Shown here: positions 26,066-35,691 of the stretch, piece by piece | Position numbering within the stretch: the first letter of the stretch is position 1 | Layout of the letters: every line of letters begins with the position of its first letter | NCBI GenBank assembly: GCA_020629715.1 | Contig: JAHDCU010000003.1 | Coordinates: 248,879-312,878, forward strand | DNA: 64,000 bases | From: Saprospiraceae bacterium | Lineage (GTDB): Bacteria; Bacteroidota; Bacteroidia; Chitinophagales; Saprospiraceae | Direction of reading: 5' to 3' | Translations under genes and position numbers: made by a program | The notes under the pieces: generated by a model | Seen by the model: only the letters and a program-made list of their open reading frames with translations | The model's database searches: none | What the model was told of the DNA's origin: nothing

Positions 26066-27346
26066 ATGATAAACAAAACTGTGGCCGTTATTCTCGGAGG
26101 AGGAGTCGGATCGAGACTTTACCCTCTTACCGCACATCGATCCAAGCCTGCCGTTCCTCTTGCCGGTAAATATCGACTGATCGATATTCCGCTGAGCAAT
26201 TGTATTAATTCGGGTATCAAGCGAATGTTTGTGCTTACGATGTTCAATTCAGCTTCTCTAAACTCTCATATCAAACGTACATACCAGTTTGATAAATTCT
26301 CTAGAGGATTTGTGGATATAATAGCGGCAGAGCAGACTCTGACGAATAAAGATTGGTTTCAAGGGACCTCCGATGCTGTAAAACAGTCACTACCTCGGAT
26401 AAACTCTACCAACTACGAATATTGTATCATACTTTCAGGAGATCAGCTCTACCAGATGGATCTGGAAGAAGTCATTGAAAAGCATGCTGCAAGTGGTGCT
26501 GATCTTACGGTAGCTACGATTCCCGTTAATGCAGATGACGCTACAGGATTTGGTATCATGAAAGTTGATGAAAATAGTATGATAAGCAGTTTTATAGAAA
26601 AACCGGATTCTGCTGAAGTGTCAAATTGGAAATCACCACTACCTGAAAAATATACCAAAGATGGCAAAGACTATCTTGCATCTATGGGTATATATGTATT
26701 CAGTAAGGGGATGATGGATAAGCTTTTTAATGAAAATCCTGAGGCTGTTGATTTCGGCAAGCAGATCATACCCTATGCCGTGAATAATCCTGATTATAAA
26801 GTAGCCAGCTACTCCTACGATGGGTACTGGACTGATATAGGTACTATTGCCTCCTATTTTGAGGCAAACCTAAAGCTTACTGGCTGGCTCCCAGAGTTTC
26901 ATTTATATGACAACAATAATGTTATCTACACGAGTGCTCGTATGCTGGCTCCAACCAAATTTTTTGGTACCCAGGTGTCATATGGTCAAGTGGCTGATGG
27001 ATGTATCATACATGCTGCAGAAATTTCGAGGAGTATCATCGGCATCCGATCTAGGATAGGTAAAAATACAATAATACGAGATGCCATACTCATGGGTAAT
27101 GATTATTATCAGACCTTGGACGAAATGGAAGAGCTAGAAGAGAATGACCTACTAGGAATAGGTAATAATGCGGTAATACAAAATGCTATCATAGATAAAA
27201 ATGCCCGTATAGGTCATAATGTAAAAATAATAGGCGATCCGAGCCTTACCGATGACGAAACTCCAGAGTACTGCATCAGACAAGGTATTATTATTGTAAA
27301 AAAAGGTGCCCATATTCCTAATAATTCTGTGATTGGAAAATCGTAA
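26066..27346 (+). CDS. glgC: Glucose-1-phosphate adenylyltransferase GlgC
   Basis: A 426-residue enzyme making ADP-glucose from ATP and glucose-1-phosphate, the committed step of glycogen synthesis. The N-terminal nucleotidyltransferase start GGGVGSRLYPLT with SKPAVPLAGKYRLIDIPLSN is textbook GlgC, as is SGDQLYQMD near residue 130. Residues 190-210 hold the glucose-1-phosphate region (FIEKP). The last 130 residues form the left-handed beta helix that mediates allostery. Located between glgA and the GH31 gene (50 bp). Confidence 0.95.
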   Translation: MINKTVAVILGGGVGSRLYPLTAHRSKPAVPLAGKYRLIDIPLSNCINSGIKRMFVLTMFNSASLNSHIKRTYQFDKFSRGFVDIIAAEQTLTNKDWFQGTSDAVKQSLPRINSTNYEYCIILSGDQLYQMDLEEVIEKHAASGADLTVATIPVNADDATGFGIMKVDENSMISSFIEKPDSAEVSNWKSPLPEKYTKDGKDYLASMGIYVFSKGMMDKLFNENPEAVDFGKQIIPYAVNNPDYKVASYSYDGYWTDIGTIASYFEANLKLTGWLPEFHLYDNNNVIYTSARMLAPTKFFGTQVSYGQVADGCIIHAAEISRSIIGIRSRIGKNTIIRDAILMGNDYYQTLDEMEELEENDLLGIGNNAVIQNAIIDKNARIGHNVKIIGDPSLTDDETPEYCIRQGIIIVKKGAHIPNNSVIGKS

Positions 27347-27395
27347 AAGTCATCATTTTCTAACATATTTGCCCGCTTAAAGAAAAGCCCTCAAA

Positions 27396-29774
27396 ATGAT
27401 CGAAAAGAAAACCATTTACTACGAAGAACGTGAAGCTCATCCTGGAAAGTTTACAGGATATGAAGCAAAGTCAGAATACCTAGAATGTAGAGGGGAGCAA
27501 GGTTGTATCCTAAGATTATATCCTATAAGCGAAGAGATCGTACGAGTACGGTATTCGATCAGGGGACAGTTTCAGCGAGACTTTTCTTATGGTTTAGATG
27601 ATAAAAAGAACTTTGACTCGATTGTATATAGCGTAAGCGAAGACGATATGTATCTCTGTATGAGCACAGCCGCCATCGATGTGAAAATTGATAAATCCGA
27701 TCTGAAGTTACGTTTTCTAAATAAAGATGGATTTGTCATCAATGCGGATGAAAAAGGTTTTCACTGGGAAGCCAATACTAATTATGGTGGTCATATTGTA
27801 CAAATGACCAAAACTGCTACAGTAGGAGAAGCATACTATGGTCTTGGTGATAAAACGGTAGAGCTCAATATGCGAGGTCATCGTTTCCAAAATTGGGGAA
27901 CAGATAACTACGGCTATCAAAAAGGATCTGATCCTTTGTATAAAAACATTCCATTCTACTACGGATTGAGAAATGGGATTGGATACGGAATCTTTTTCGA
28001 CAATAGTTTTGAAGCCTTCTTCGATTTTGGTAAGGAGCGTTCAGAAGTGACTAGTTTCTGGGCACAAGGTGGAGAGATGAATTACTACTTCATCGCTGGA
28101 CCAGAACTACTAAAAGTTGCCGAGCGCTATGCTTGGCTCACAGGTACTCCTGATTTACCACCATTTTGGTCATTAGGTTTTCAACAATGTAAGTGGAGCT
28201 ATTATCCAGAATCAAGAGTCAGAGAAATTGCAGAGACCATGCGATCTCACAAGATCCCATGTGATGCGATCTATCTTGATATCGACTATATGGATGGTTT
28301 TAGATGTTTTACTTGGGACAAGGAAAAATTTCCTGAGCCGAAGAAAATGATTGATGATTTATCAGACATGGGTTTCAAGACCATGGTAATCATCGATCCA
28401 GGAATAAAGGTTGATGAAGATTATCCTATTTTTACTGAAGGGCTCGAAAAAGGCTATTTCTGTAAACTTGCAGAGGGTGAATATATCGAAGGAAAAGTAT
28501 GGCCAGGTGACTGCTATTTTCCAGACTTCACAAACCCTGATGCTCGGGAGTGGTGGGCAGGATTGTATAAAGAACTTATTGAAGAATTAGGGGTAGCAGG
28601 GGTATGGAACGATATGAATGAGCCAGCCTTATTTGAAGTACCGTCTAAAACTTTTCCACCTAACGTGATGCATCACTATGAAGGAAAAACAACAAGTCAT
28701 CGCGAAGTACATAATGTATACGGTATGCAAATGGCTCGAGCAACTTACGAAGGTGTAAAAAGACACAGCAACGGTGATCGAGCACTCATCATTACTCGAA
28801 GTGGTTATGCTGGTATGCAGCGATATTCAAGTGTATGGACCGGCGATAATATTGCCAATTGGGAGCATCTTTGGTTAGCCGATGTACAGGCACAGCGATT
28901 AAGTATTTCAGGCGTTTCTTTCTGTGGTAGCGATATTGGTGGTTTCATCGGACAGCCTAATGGAGAATTGATGACTCGTTGGATAGCGTTGGGTATCTTC
29001 CATCCGTTTTGTAGAGTTCACTCATCGGGTGATCATGGCGATCAAGAGCCTTGGGTATTTGGTCAAGAGTATACCGATCTGTTTAGACGATTTGTTGAGC
29101 TGCGCTATGAACTACTACCCTACATCTACACAGCTTTTGCACAATATCATTTTGAGGGCACTCCTATGATGCGACCTATTGTATTTTACGATCAAAGTGA
29201 TATGGAAACGATCAGCCGTGATCATGAATTTTTGATGGGAGATCATTTATTGGTTTGCCCGGTGACACAGATGAATTCTGAAGCGAGATTTATGTATTTA
29301 CCCCGTGGAACTTGGTACTACTACTTCGACAATAAGAAGCTAGAAGGTCAGCAAAGTATCAAAATTGCTACGCCAATTGATGAAATTCCACTATTTGTAA
29401 AAGCTGGGGCGATCATCCCTCACTATCCAGTACAACAATATACAGGTGAATCTGAAATCAAGGAGGTTACGCTAAAAGTCTACTACGGTAATACTACAGA
29501 AACTAGTGAATACTACGAAGATGATCATACTAGCTACGCTTATGAAAATGGTGATTACCGAAAATCATGTATAGAATTTTCAGGTACCGTAAATGATGTT
29601 ACCCTAACTCAATCTATAGAAGGTACATATCAGACCAAAATTCAAGCTTATGTTCTTGATTGTATCGGTTTCCCTTTTGAGATCAAAGAAGCTGTCGTAG
29701 ATGGAATATCTATAACGCCTATCGATGGGAAGATTAGTATTCCTAGTAACTTTAAAACATTAGTAATCAAATAA
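27396..29774 (+). CDS. GH31 alpha-glucosidase-like glycoside hydrolase
   Basis: A 792-residue enzyme of family GH31, retaining alpha-glucosidases and related xylosidases. Nucleophile D406 lies in WNDMNEPALF and acid/base D484 in WTGDNIANW. YGLGDKTVELNMRG (near 150) and PPFWSLGFQQCKWSYY (near 255) are typical of the alpha-glucosidase II branch. There is no signal peptide, so it should act in the cytoplasm, for instance on oligosaccharides from glycogen breakdown. Last gene of the glycogen operon. Exact substrate and bond are not certain from sequence. Confidence 0.9.
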   Translation: MIEKKTIYYEEREAHPGKFTGYEAKSEYLECRGEQGCILRLYPISEEIVRVRYSIRGQFQRDFSYGLDDKKNFDSIVYSVSEDDMYLCMSTAAIDVKIDKSDLKLRFLNKDGFVINADEKGFHWEANTNYGGHIVQMTKTATVGEAYYGLGDKTVELNMRGHRFQNWGTDNYGYQKGSDPLYKNIPFYYGLRNGIGYGIFFDNSFEAFFDFGKERSEVTSFWAQGGEMNYYFIAGPELLKVAERYAWLTGTPDLPPFWSLGFQQCKWSYYPESRVREIAETMRSHKIPCDAIYLDIDYMDGFRCFTWDKEKFPEPKKMIDDLSDMGFKTMVIIDPGIKVDEDYPIFTEGLEKGYFCKLAEGEYIEGKVWPGDCYFPDFTNPDAREWWAGLYKELIEELGVAGVWNDMNEPALFEVPSKTFPPNVMHHYEGKTTSHREVHNVYGMQMARATYEGVKRHSNGDRALIITRSGYAGMQRYSSVWTGDNIANWEHLWLADVQAQRLSISGVSFCGSDIGGFIGQPNGELMTRWIALGIFHPFCRVHSSGDHGDQEPWVFGQEYTDLFRRFVELRYELLPYIYTAFAQYHFEGTPMMRPIVFYDQSDMETISRDHEFLMGDHLLVCPVTQMNSEARFMYLPRGTWYYYFDNKKLEGQQSIKIATPIDEIPLFVKAGAIIPHYPVQQYTGESEIKEVTLKVYYGNTTETSEYYEDDHTSYAYENGDYRKSCIEFSGTVNDVTLTQSIEGTYQTKIQAYVLDCIGFPFEIKEAVVDGISITPIDGKISIPSNFKTLVIK

Positions 29775-29778
29775 AGTA

Positions 29779-30519
29779 TTAACCTGCAGAATAGCCACCG
29801 TCTACATTCATGACGTGGCCATTCATGTAGGATGCTTTATCGCTCAATAACCAGACTATAGCTTCAGCTATTTCTGAAGGTTTACCATGTCTACGCATAG
29901 GCACTCGATAGTTTTTAGAAAACTCGAGTATTTTATCTGGTAAATCTGTGATAATATCTGTTTCCGTAAAGCTAGGACATACTACATTGCATCGGATATT
30001 ATTTCTAGCATATTCCATAGCAATAGTCTTGGTCATACCAATAACGGCATGCTTCGTAGCTGAATATGGAATACAATATGGGAAGCCAACTTGACCAGCT
30101 ATAGATGCAATATTGACAATACTTCCTCCATGCTCCATCATCATCTTGAGCTCTTCTTGCATACAATACAATACCCCAGACATATTTACGTCAATTACTC
30201 TATCCCAATCTGCTTTTTTGATTTCATGAGAGGGTGCCATCACACCACCTATACCAGCATTATTGACTGCATAATCAATCCGCTGATGAGTATGTTTTAT
30301 TGATGCTGCTACCTTCGATACTTCCTCTTGATCAGCAACATTCATGTGATGGTATTCGGCAGATCCACCAGTATTTTCTATTTCTGAAACCAAAGCTGCA
30401 CCCGCTTCATTATTAATGTCAGTAATGACAACATGTACCCCTTCAGATGCCAACTGCATTGCTGTAGATTTTCCTATTCCATTGGCTCCACCAGTGACCA
30501 ACGCTACCTTTTTGCTCAT
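29779..30519 (-). CDS. Short-chain dehydrogenase/reductase
   Basis: A 246-residue classical SDR with TGGANGIG (NAD(P) binding, near residue 9), NNAG (near 87), catalytic Ser (IASIAG), YxxxK as YSATKHA (near 153), and a complete C-terminus (VMNVDGGYSAG) as in 3-oxoacyl reductase or alcohol dehydrogenase members. The Asp after beta2 (ITDIN) favours NAD over NADP. ATG 30519 is preferred to an in-frame TTG four codons earlier. It converges with the GH31 gene (4 bp apart). Substrate unknown. It is the last chromosomal gene before the integrated element. Confidence 0.85.
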   Translation of the reverse strand: MSKKVALVTGGANGIGKSTAMQLASEGVHVVITDINNEAGAALVSEIENTGGSAEYHHMNVADQEEVSKVAASIKHTHQRIDYAVNNAGIGGVMAPSHEIKKADWDRVIDVNMSGVLYCMQEELKMMMEHGGSIVNIASIAGQVGFPYCIPYSATKHAVIGMTKTIAMEYARNNIRCNVVCPSFTETDIITDLPDKILEFSKNYRVPMRRHGKPSEIAEAIVWLLSDKASYMNGHVMNVDGGYSAG

Positions 30520-30641
30520 ATCCTTTATCAATTGTATATAAAGGACAACAAATATGTGTCCAGACGAAAATTAACATATTTGTATTCGATAATATGCGTA
30601 TTATAAAGATTATTGGTAATAAATTCTTCTGGATGATTCCG

Positions 30642-30945
30642 ATTTATTGGGATGACCCTTCGCCTCTCAGACGTCTAAAAGTAAAACTTACGAATCGGTG
30701 GCCTGTATGACAGGATTTATCAAAGTTGAATCCAAGTACCCTTACCGCTGGAAATATCAACTCATAGCCAGTACATAGCTAAACCATTTTTCGAATTCAA
30801 AAATTATCAAAGCAGTTTTACCATTTTCCATATTCTGAAATATGGTATAGTTCTTATTTAGTTGATGTTTGTCAGGATGATCCCGCTGGAGCGGGACGAC
30901 CACTCGCTATTCAGACGTTTAAAAGAGAAATTTATGAGTTTTTTG
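30642..30945. repeat. Two decayed tRNA-Pro-like fragments outside the element end
   Basis: Copy A, about 30649-30716, holds GGGATGACC, CTCAGACGT and, further on, ATGACAGGATTT. Copy B, about 30874-30920, holds GGATGAtcccgctgg, then CGACCACTCG and CAGACG, in the same order as the tRNA fragment at 30946-30993 but with a changed T-arm that still folds (CCCGCT / AGCGGG). Both carry a related tail (CAGACGTyTAAAAG). These look like older attachment-site scars. Apart from them the 430 bp between the SDR gene and the tRNA fragment hold nothing I can name. Confidence 0.5.
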
Positions 30946-30993
30946 TCGGGATGACAGGATTTGAACCTGCGACCACTCGTCCCCCAGACGAGC
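30946..30993 (-). pseudogene. 3' fragment of tRNA-Pro(GGG): element attachment site (attL)
   Basis: Read on the minus strand: anticodon stem CTCGT/ACGAG with loop CTGGGGG (anticodon GGG, proline; 30976-30992), 5-nt variable loop, T-arm GCAGG-TTCAAAT-CCTGT (30954-30970), acceptor strand CATCCCG (30947-30953) and discriminator A at 30946; no CCA is encoded. The D-arm and 5' acceptor strand are missing: tRNA likeness stops at about 30993, where element sequence begins. The full gene should lie at the other element end, outside the window. Confidence 0.8.
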
Positions 30994-31117
30994 GATTTAC
31001 GTGTTTTTGTGATTTTTAATATCTCTAAACCCCCGTATTTATTGACTTTGTAAAAATTAGAAACCATCAAAAATCAATAAAATACGTATCTTCATTGCAA
31101 ATTTATTGCAATTTTTT

Positions 31118-32446
31118 ATGTACCAAATTGACTACTATTTTGATACCAGAAAACAAAAGGCCAATGGGACATTTCCATTGAAGATACGCTTATCTGACGG
31201 GCGTTCCTCACGATTTTGGGCTTCTGGATTTTCTTTCCAAAAGAAAGAATGGAACGCCAAAAAACAGCGAGTAAACGCTTACTTTCAGGGCGACTTATTG
31301 CAAATTAATACTGAAATCGCCGAAAAACTAAAAAATTACCGCAAACGGATCAAATCTCTGACAGAAAAACGCCCCTTTATAAGCCTCGGAGATCTCAAAA
31401 AGGCCTTGCTCGAACCAGAAGAAATATCATCTGAATTCCTTTTGGAATCCATAAAATCGATAGAGGATGACTTTCGGAAGAAAGACAAAAACGGAACAGC
31501 GAATAGTTATAAAAATCTAGCGACCACTCTCAGGGCTTTTTTGCGAGAGAGAAAGCATGCTCTTGATGGGCTTAATGAAACGCATAAAGAAGTTCTTCAG
31601 CTTAAGACAGAAAACGGCACTACTAAAATGGAAGTCCAGCAGTATGACATTGCGCTAAAGGCGGTTAATCTGGCTTTTATTGAGATGATCGAAGACTGGT
31701 ATCTCTATGATCGAAAAAATAAAATCAATGGGCTTCGGTTTATTCAGGCGACTTTACGCAGCTCATGCAATAAGATTATCAAGAAAAGGATGATGCCCCA
31801 AGACTGGTATCCTTATAAGTATTATACGATTAAGACCGAGAAAACGAAAAAGCGGTATCTTAAACCTGAGGAGCTAAAACGATTCCTTTCCGAAAAGCCC
31901 CTCAACTATCAAGAAGATCGAGCGAAGAAGCTCTTTATTGCTAGCCTATTTTTGTCAGGTATGTCCTTTGTAGATATGGCACATCTAAAAGTGAGGAATA
32001 TCCGAGGGAGTCGCATTGAGTACACGAGAAGTAAAACCAAAGATGATCATATTTCCGTGGAGATTCCTGCAATGATCTTACCGCTCATTGAAAGCTTTAA
32101 AGAAGAGAAATCAGACGAAGAGTATTTGTTTCCCATCCTAACAAACAAAAGTGAAAAGACGAGCATTACCGATGCTATTAATAATACGCGGAAGAAATTT
32201 AATGATGCGCTGAAATCCATTAGCAAAAGAGCGGGAGTCTCAATTAAAATCACCTCACTCGCTAGTCGTCACACCTATGCTACGAAATTGCTCTTGCATG
32301 GAGCACCACTAGAAATCATTAGTCAAGCACTTGGACATGAAAGCACCGAAACCACGAAAACCTATATCAGCAGTTTTCCAAATCACATTATCGATGAATA
32401 CAGTAAGCAGGCTTTAGCAGATGTTGATATTGGCTTAGACATCTAG
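31118..32446 (+). CDS. Tyrosine recombinase (integrase) of the element
   Basis: A 442-residue integrase. Residues 1-90 are the Arm-binding domain of Bacteroidota integrases (YYFDTRKQKANGTFPLKIR), 100-220 the SAM-like core-binding domain, and 240-430 the catalytic domain. Catalytic residues seen: R384/H385 (ASRHTYAT), H407 (LGHES) and nucleophile Y416 (TYIS). The position of the first Arg reads SGMSFVDM, lacking Arg, as in the CTnDOT integrase, which has Ser there. Start at ATG 31118; the in-frame TTG at 31106 is less likely. It lies 125 bp inside the tRNA fragment and points into the element. It probably integrates the element at tRNA-Pro. Confidence 0.92.
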   Translation: MYQIDYYFDTRKQKANGTFPLKIRLSDGRSSRFWASGFSFQKKEWNAKKQRVNAYFQGDLLQINTEIAEKLKNYRKRIKSLTEKRPFISLGDLKKALLEPEEISSEFLLESIKSIEDDFRKKDKNGTANSYKNLATTLRAFLRERKHALDGLNETHKEVLQLKTENGTTKMEVQQYDIALKAVNLAFIEMIEDWYLYDRKNKINGLRFIQATLRSSCNKIIKKRMMPQDWYPYKYYTIKTEKTKKRYLKPEELKRFLSEKPLNYQEDRAKKLFIASLFLSGMSFVDMAHLKVRNIRGSRIEYTRSKTKDDHISVEIPAMILPLIESFKEEKSDEEYLFPILTNKSEKTSITDAINNTRKKFNDALKSISKRAGVSIKITSLASRHTYATKLLLHGAPLEIISQALGHESTETTKTYISSFPNHIIDEYSKQALADVDIGLDI

Positions 32447-34129
32447 AGGTTCGTTTAAGGCTTTCTTTTCACGTTTTTTGCAATATTCTCTGAGCTTCTT
32501 GATGATCTTTTTCATGTCTTTCTCTTTTATGCCTTTCATATATTGCAAGTCATCGAGCATACCGTTAAAGAATCTCTCACTGCATTCAAAAAGATCAAGA
32601 CTCAATTGATAGTAGTTAATGGCAGATTTTTCAGAGTCTAAAATGAGCTCACAATGACCAATGTTCATTAAGGCATGTTTTTCCATAGAAATTCTAATAC
32701 GCTTGAGATAATACTTTCTGGATTTTTTGAACTTGCCATTAACGAAATGAAGCCATCCAAGACCATCCCAAGCATCTCGATATTCTTTATCAATTTCTAA
32801 AGCTTTGTTAAAGGCGTTTTTAGACTCTTTAAACTTTCTAATATGTCTAAACATGCGTCCGAGTAAAACTAATGGTTCTGGGGAATCTGGTTTTAAATCG
32901 ATTACTTTTCTGATATTTTTGATACCCTCATCTTCTTGATTATTTCTTACCTGAATACTTGCCAAATCTTCCAGAACATCTATCTTATTGGGATTGATTT
33001 CAAGTACTTTTTTAAAAGTCTTAATTGTTTTGAGTGGTTGATCGCTTTTCCAATATGTAAGACCCAGGTTATATAAAATCGAAGTGTCTTTCGGTTTTAT
33101 TTTGAGGGCATTTTTATTGTGGAATATAGCTTTATCGTAATCTTTCTTCTTGCTACTTACATATGCCAGATTAAAATGAGCTTTAAAGTTCAATGAGTCC
33201 AACTCTAATATTCTAGAACTGAATAATTCCGCATCAGCATGCTTGCCTTGACTTATCAAATAATCTACTAACGCCGCCAGTTTTTTTAAATTATTATTGA
33301 GATTTTCAGGAATGGATTCAAGCTTTGTAAACTGAAGAAATTCGACTCTATCCAATCTATCACAGAGTTTTTCAGCTATTTTCGTGATTCTATTGCTTTC
33401 TTTTAACCTTTTGAGCTTCTCTAATTGCTTTGGATATTGATGTAGTTTTGTCAAAGTACTTTCTACTCCTCTCCGAAAGGTTAACTCAATCACCTTGTCT
33501 TCGGCTTCTTCTCGTAGTTTTTGAAATCGCTCAACCTCTTCATTGTAAATTCTAATGAGATCGATAATCTGTTGACGTTTCAGACGATTGACAGCATAAA
33601 AAACTCGCTTTTTTTCTGCATAAGAAAGTGAAAGTGACTTATTCAGTAAAAAGAAAAATGATCTTCTTTCTTTTAGCGAATCAAACCTTGAGGTATCAAT
33701 ATCATGATAGGAAGCATTCTCATGAAACGTTTCATAAAAAGGAATACCATCTTTTTCATATTCATCACCAAGCTTATGCAAAAGTTCATCAGAAGAAATA
33801 AGATTAAAGGCATTTATTAAGTAAAGTTCAATATCTGTATTTCCTTTAAACTCAGCAATTAATTCGACTTTAGCGTCTAATTGCTTTTCATTTTTTGTTT
33901 GAAATAAACCAACTATAAGTCCAAGACAGGCGAGGGGTGAAACTAATGGCTCATCAAGGATTCGGGCTAGGCGTATGAACTCTTCTATATGGTTGCACTT
34001 CTTATTAAGAGAGCTCAAAAGCATAATAGAAGCTAAAGAAACTCGCTTTTGCCATCGATATTTTCTATTTACGTGATCAACATTTATATTATTGATTATT
34101 CTTGTTGTTGTATCTAAATTGTTCATCAT
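32435..34129 (-). CDS. TPR-repeat protein of unknown role
   Basis: A 564-residue cytoplasmic protein, with a helical N-terminal half of about 290 residues without a known domain and then tetratricopeptide repeats from about 300 to 530 (for example AHFNLAYVSSKKKDYDKAI, then ILYNLGLTYWKSDQPLKTI). It ends in a Lys-rich tail. ATG 34129 follows directly on the stop codon of the gene upstream, so both are one operon. The 3' end overlaps the integrase gene by 12 bp, tail to tail. TPR arrays bind partner proteins. Its place next to the integrase is typical for cargo, possibly defence, but nothing in the sequence shows an activity. Confidence 0.75.
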   Translation of the reverse strand: MMNNLDTTTRIINNINVDHVNRKYRWQKRVSLASIMLLSSLNKKCNHIEEFIRLARILDEPLVSPLACLGLIVGLFQTKNEKQLDAKVELIAEFKGNTDIELYLINAFNLISSDELLHKLGDEYEKDGIPFYETFHENASYHDIDTSRFDSLKERRSFFFLLNKSLSLSYAEKKRVFYAVNRLKRQQIIDLIRIYNEEVERFQKLREEAEDKVIELTFRRGVESTLTKLHQYPKQLEKLKRLKESNRITKIAEKLCDRLDRVEFLQFTKLESIPENLNNNLKKLAALVDYLISQGKHADAELFSSRILELDSLNFKAHFNLAYVSSKKKDYDKAIFHNKNALKIKPKDTSILYNLGLTYWKSDQPLKTIKTFKKVLEINPNKIDVLEDLASIQVRNNQEDEGIKNIRKVIDLKPDSPEPLVLLGRMFRHIRKFKESKNAFNKALEIDKEYRDAWDGLGWLHFVNGKFKKSRKYYLKRIRISMEKHALMNIGHCELILDSEKSAINYYQLSLDLFECSERFFNGMLDDLQYMKGIKEKDMKKIIKKLREYCKKREKKALNEPLDV

Positions 34130-34975
34130 TTATATTGGCTTTTGCTCATTTTTATTTGTGTGGTGTTCTACGTTTTCCAATAGCTCAACGTATTTATCCA
34201 AAATGTTAAAATATTTTGATTTATATATTTCGCTTTCTTCTTTGAAACAATCTCTTTCTTCTTTCATCGCTTTAATCCGTTCTAATAAATCCTTCATTTT
34301 ATTAGGAGCAGTCTCTTTATGATTATCTTCTAAAACATGGTTAACGTCTTTAATAATTTCTTGCTCAATTTTTGATACGTCTGAAGTGTCAGAAGATTCT
34401 GAAAATCCTTCATTATTTTTGGAGCGAGATATTATATTTTGCGGGTTAGTAGATCTGGAACTGCCTATTTCAATTATTGAGTCTAAGCTTTCTGCTATTT
34501 CTATTTCGGGATTTTTCTTAAGATTTAAAATCCCTAATGAATTATAAAACAAAGCTATTTTAGAATAACCTCTGTTATACTTATTCATTTTTTTATACTC
34601 CCATTTTTTATCTTTAGTTTTCTCCCTTTCCTTAAATATTTTTGGATATTTCTCTTGTAATCTCGGATAAATATATTCTTTAAGGGTCCGCTCGGAGAAA
34701 CCCCTTAAGGGTTTAATTTTTTCTGGATTTTTAATAGCTTCCTTGAGCGAATTAAATGAATCATTATAAAGTACCCCGGCCTTCTTTAAAAAGCCAATTT
34801 CATAATTATCAAAACATCGAATATCTAGTTCTATAAAGTGCTTATTAATAGTATCTGATACAAATTCTACTGCCTTAGTCCAATTCCATTCAGGGCTGTC
34901 ATATTGACCAATTTCAGATTCTAGATCATCTACGAATCTACATATCAAGGCGATATTGAAATCAAAATCATTCAT
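34130..34975 (-). CDS. Unknown helical protein, operon partner of the TPR protein
   Basis: A 281-residue protein that I do not recognise. Residues 1-140 are mixed helical with many aromatic and charged residues (ERTLKEYIYPRLQEKYPKIF). Residues 165-215 are low in complexity (Ser, Asn and acidic residues). The last 60 residues form a coiled coil (MKDLLERIKAMKEERDCF). The start resembles loosely the small regulators found beside integrases (RteC type), but I would not call it that. Its stop codon touches the start of the TPR gene, so they are expressed together and may form a complex. Confidence 0.6.
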   Translation of the reverse strand: MNDFDFNIALICRFVDDLESEIGQYDSPEWNWTKAVEFVSDTINKHFIELDIRCFDNYEIGFLKKAGVLYNDSFNSLKEAIKNPEKIKPLRGFSERTLKEYIYPRLQEKYPKIFKEREKTKDKKWEYKKMNKYNRGYSKIALFYNSLGILNLKKNPEIEIAESLDSIIEIGSSRSTNPQNIISRSKNNEGFSESSDTSDVSKIEQEIIKDVNHVLEDNHKETAPNKMKDLLERIKAMKEERDCFKEESEIYKSKYFNILDKYVELLENVEHHTNKNEQKPI

Positions 34976-35037
34976 ATACCACTTGACAGATATTTTTTAG
35001 GCAGTATAAAAAATATGTCTTTTCTCCACTTTTCTAT

Positions 35038-35640
35038 ATGAATCTCGAAAATCGGTATCTTCTGGTTCAAAATCCATTGATCTACAAAGGAAGGGATCAC
35101 AGAAATCATCATGTTGAGCACAGACTTCTTACACTTAATTCTTTTTATGGATATAAAAAATATAGAGGCAAAGCTATACCTACTAAATACACTTTGGATA
35201 CAATCGGTCATAATGGAGTAGTAGAAATTAATACCAGACTGCAGGAATTTGAACGGTTCCAAGATCAAATATTTGGAAAATCTAGAGGATATAATCTGTA
35301 TCAACTCGCCTCGAAGACACACGGAGGTCAACCGATGTTTGTCGACGCTGAAAATCCTCACATCGCATTTAATTGTATTCGGCTTTGGGAATTTTTGGAG
35401 AAGCATTCCCCTGGCTATATCAAACAGCTTAAAAGTGGGATGCGATGCATCCGAAGAGTTTTGGAAAAAAATTTCCCAGAACCTGAAAAACTTCTTGACC
35501 AACTTGGAGGTCATGAGCCCGATAGAGAGTTTATTTATAAACAAGATCATTATGTTCTGAATCGGATGCAAAATGCTATGAAGTTTTATCGCGCAGACAT
35601 TGAACGAACGCTTTTTAATAATGACATCAAAATACAATAA
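35038..35640 (+). CDS. Hypothetical protein at the start of the mobilization block
   Basis: A 200-residue soluble protein with natural composition (SRGYNLYQLASKTHGGQPM, AFNCIRLWEFLEKHSPGYI). No transmembrane segment and no motif I can name. The opposite strand is also open here for 221 codons, but that reading is rich in Ile, Phe and Ser as expected of a shadow, so this strand was chosen. It starts 62 bp from the divergent operon at 34975. A TTCTCCA-rich non-coding stretch follows. It may be a replication or regulation protein of the element; there is no direct evidence. Confidence 0.55.
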   Translation: MNLENRYLLVQNPLIYKGRDHRNHHVEHRLLTLNSFYGYKKYRGKAIPTKYTLDTIGHNGVVEINTRLQEFERFQDQIFGKSRGYNLYQLASKTHGGQPMFVDAENPHIAFNCIRLWEFLEKHSPGYIKQLKSGMRCIRRVLEKNFPEPEKLLDQLGGHEPDREFIYKQDHYVLNRMQNAMKFYRADIERTLFNNDIKIQ

Positions 35641-35691
35641 TGAGGCTCCTGCAACAACCTAAATCAACTTGTTGGCCAAATTACTCGCCGT

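Noticed and set aside
30642-30720. Intact tRNA gene
   Set aside because: Pieces of tRNA-Pro are recognisable, but acceptor, D-arm and T-arm do not form a full cloverleaf.
34972-35637. Long open frame on the minus strand opposite the 35038 gene
   Set aside because: Composition (Ile, Phe, Ser, Lys-rich, no sensible domain) is that of a shadow; the plus-strand frame reads as a natural protein.
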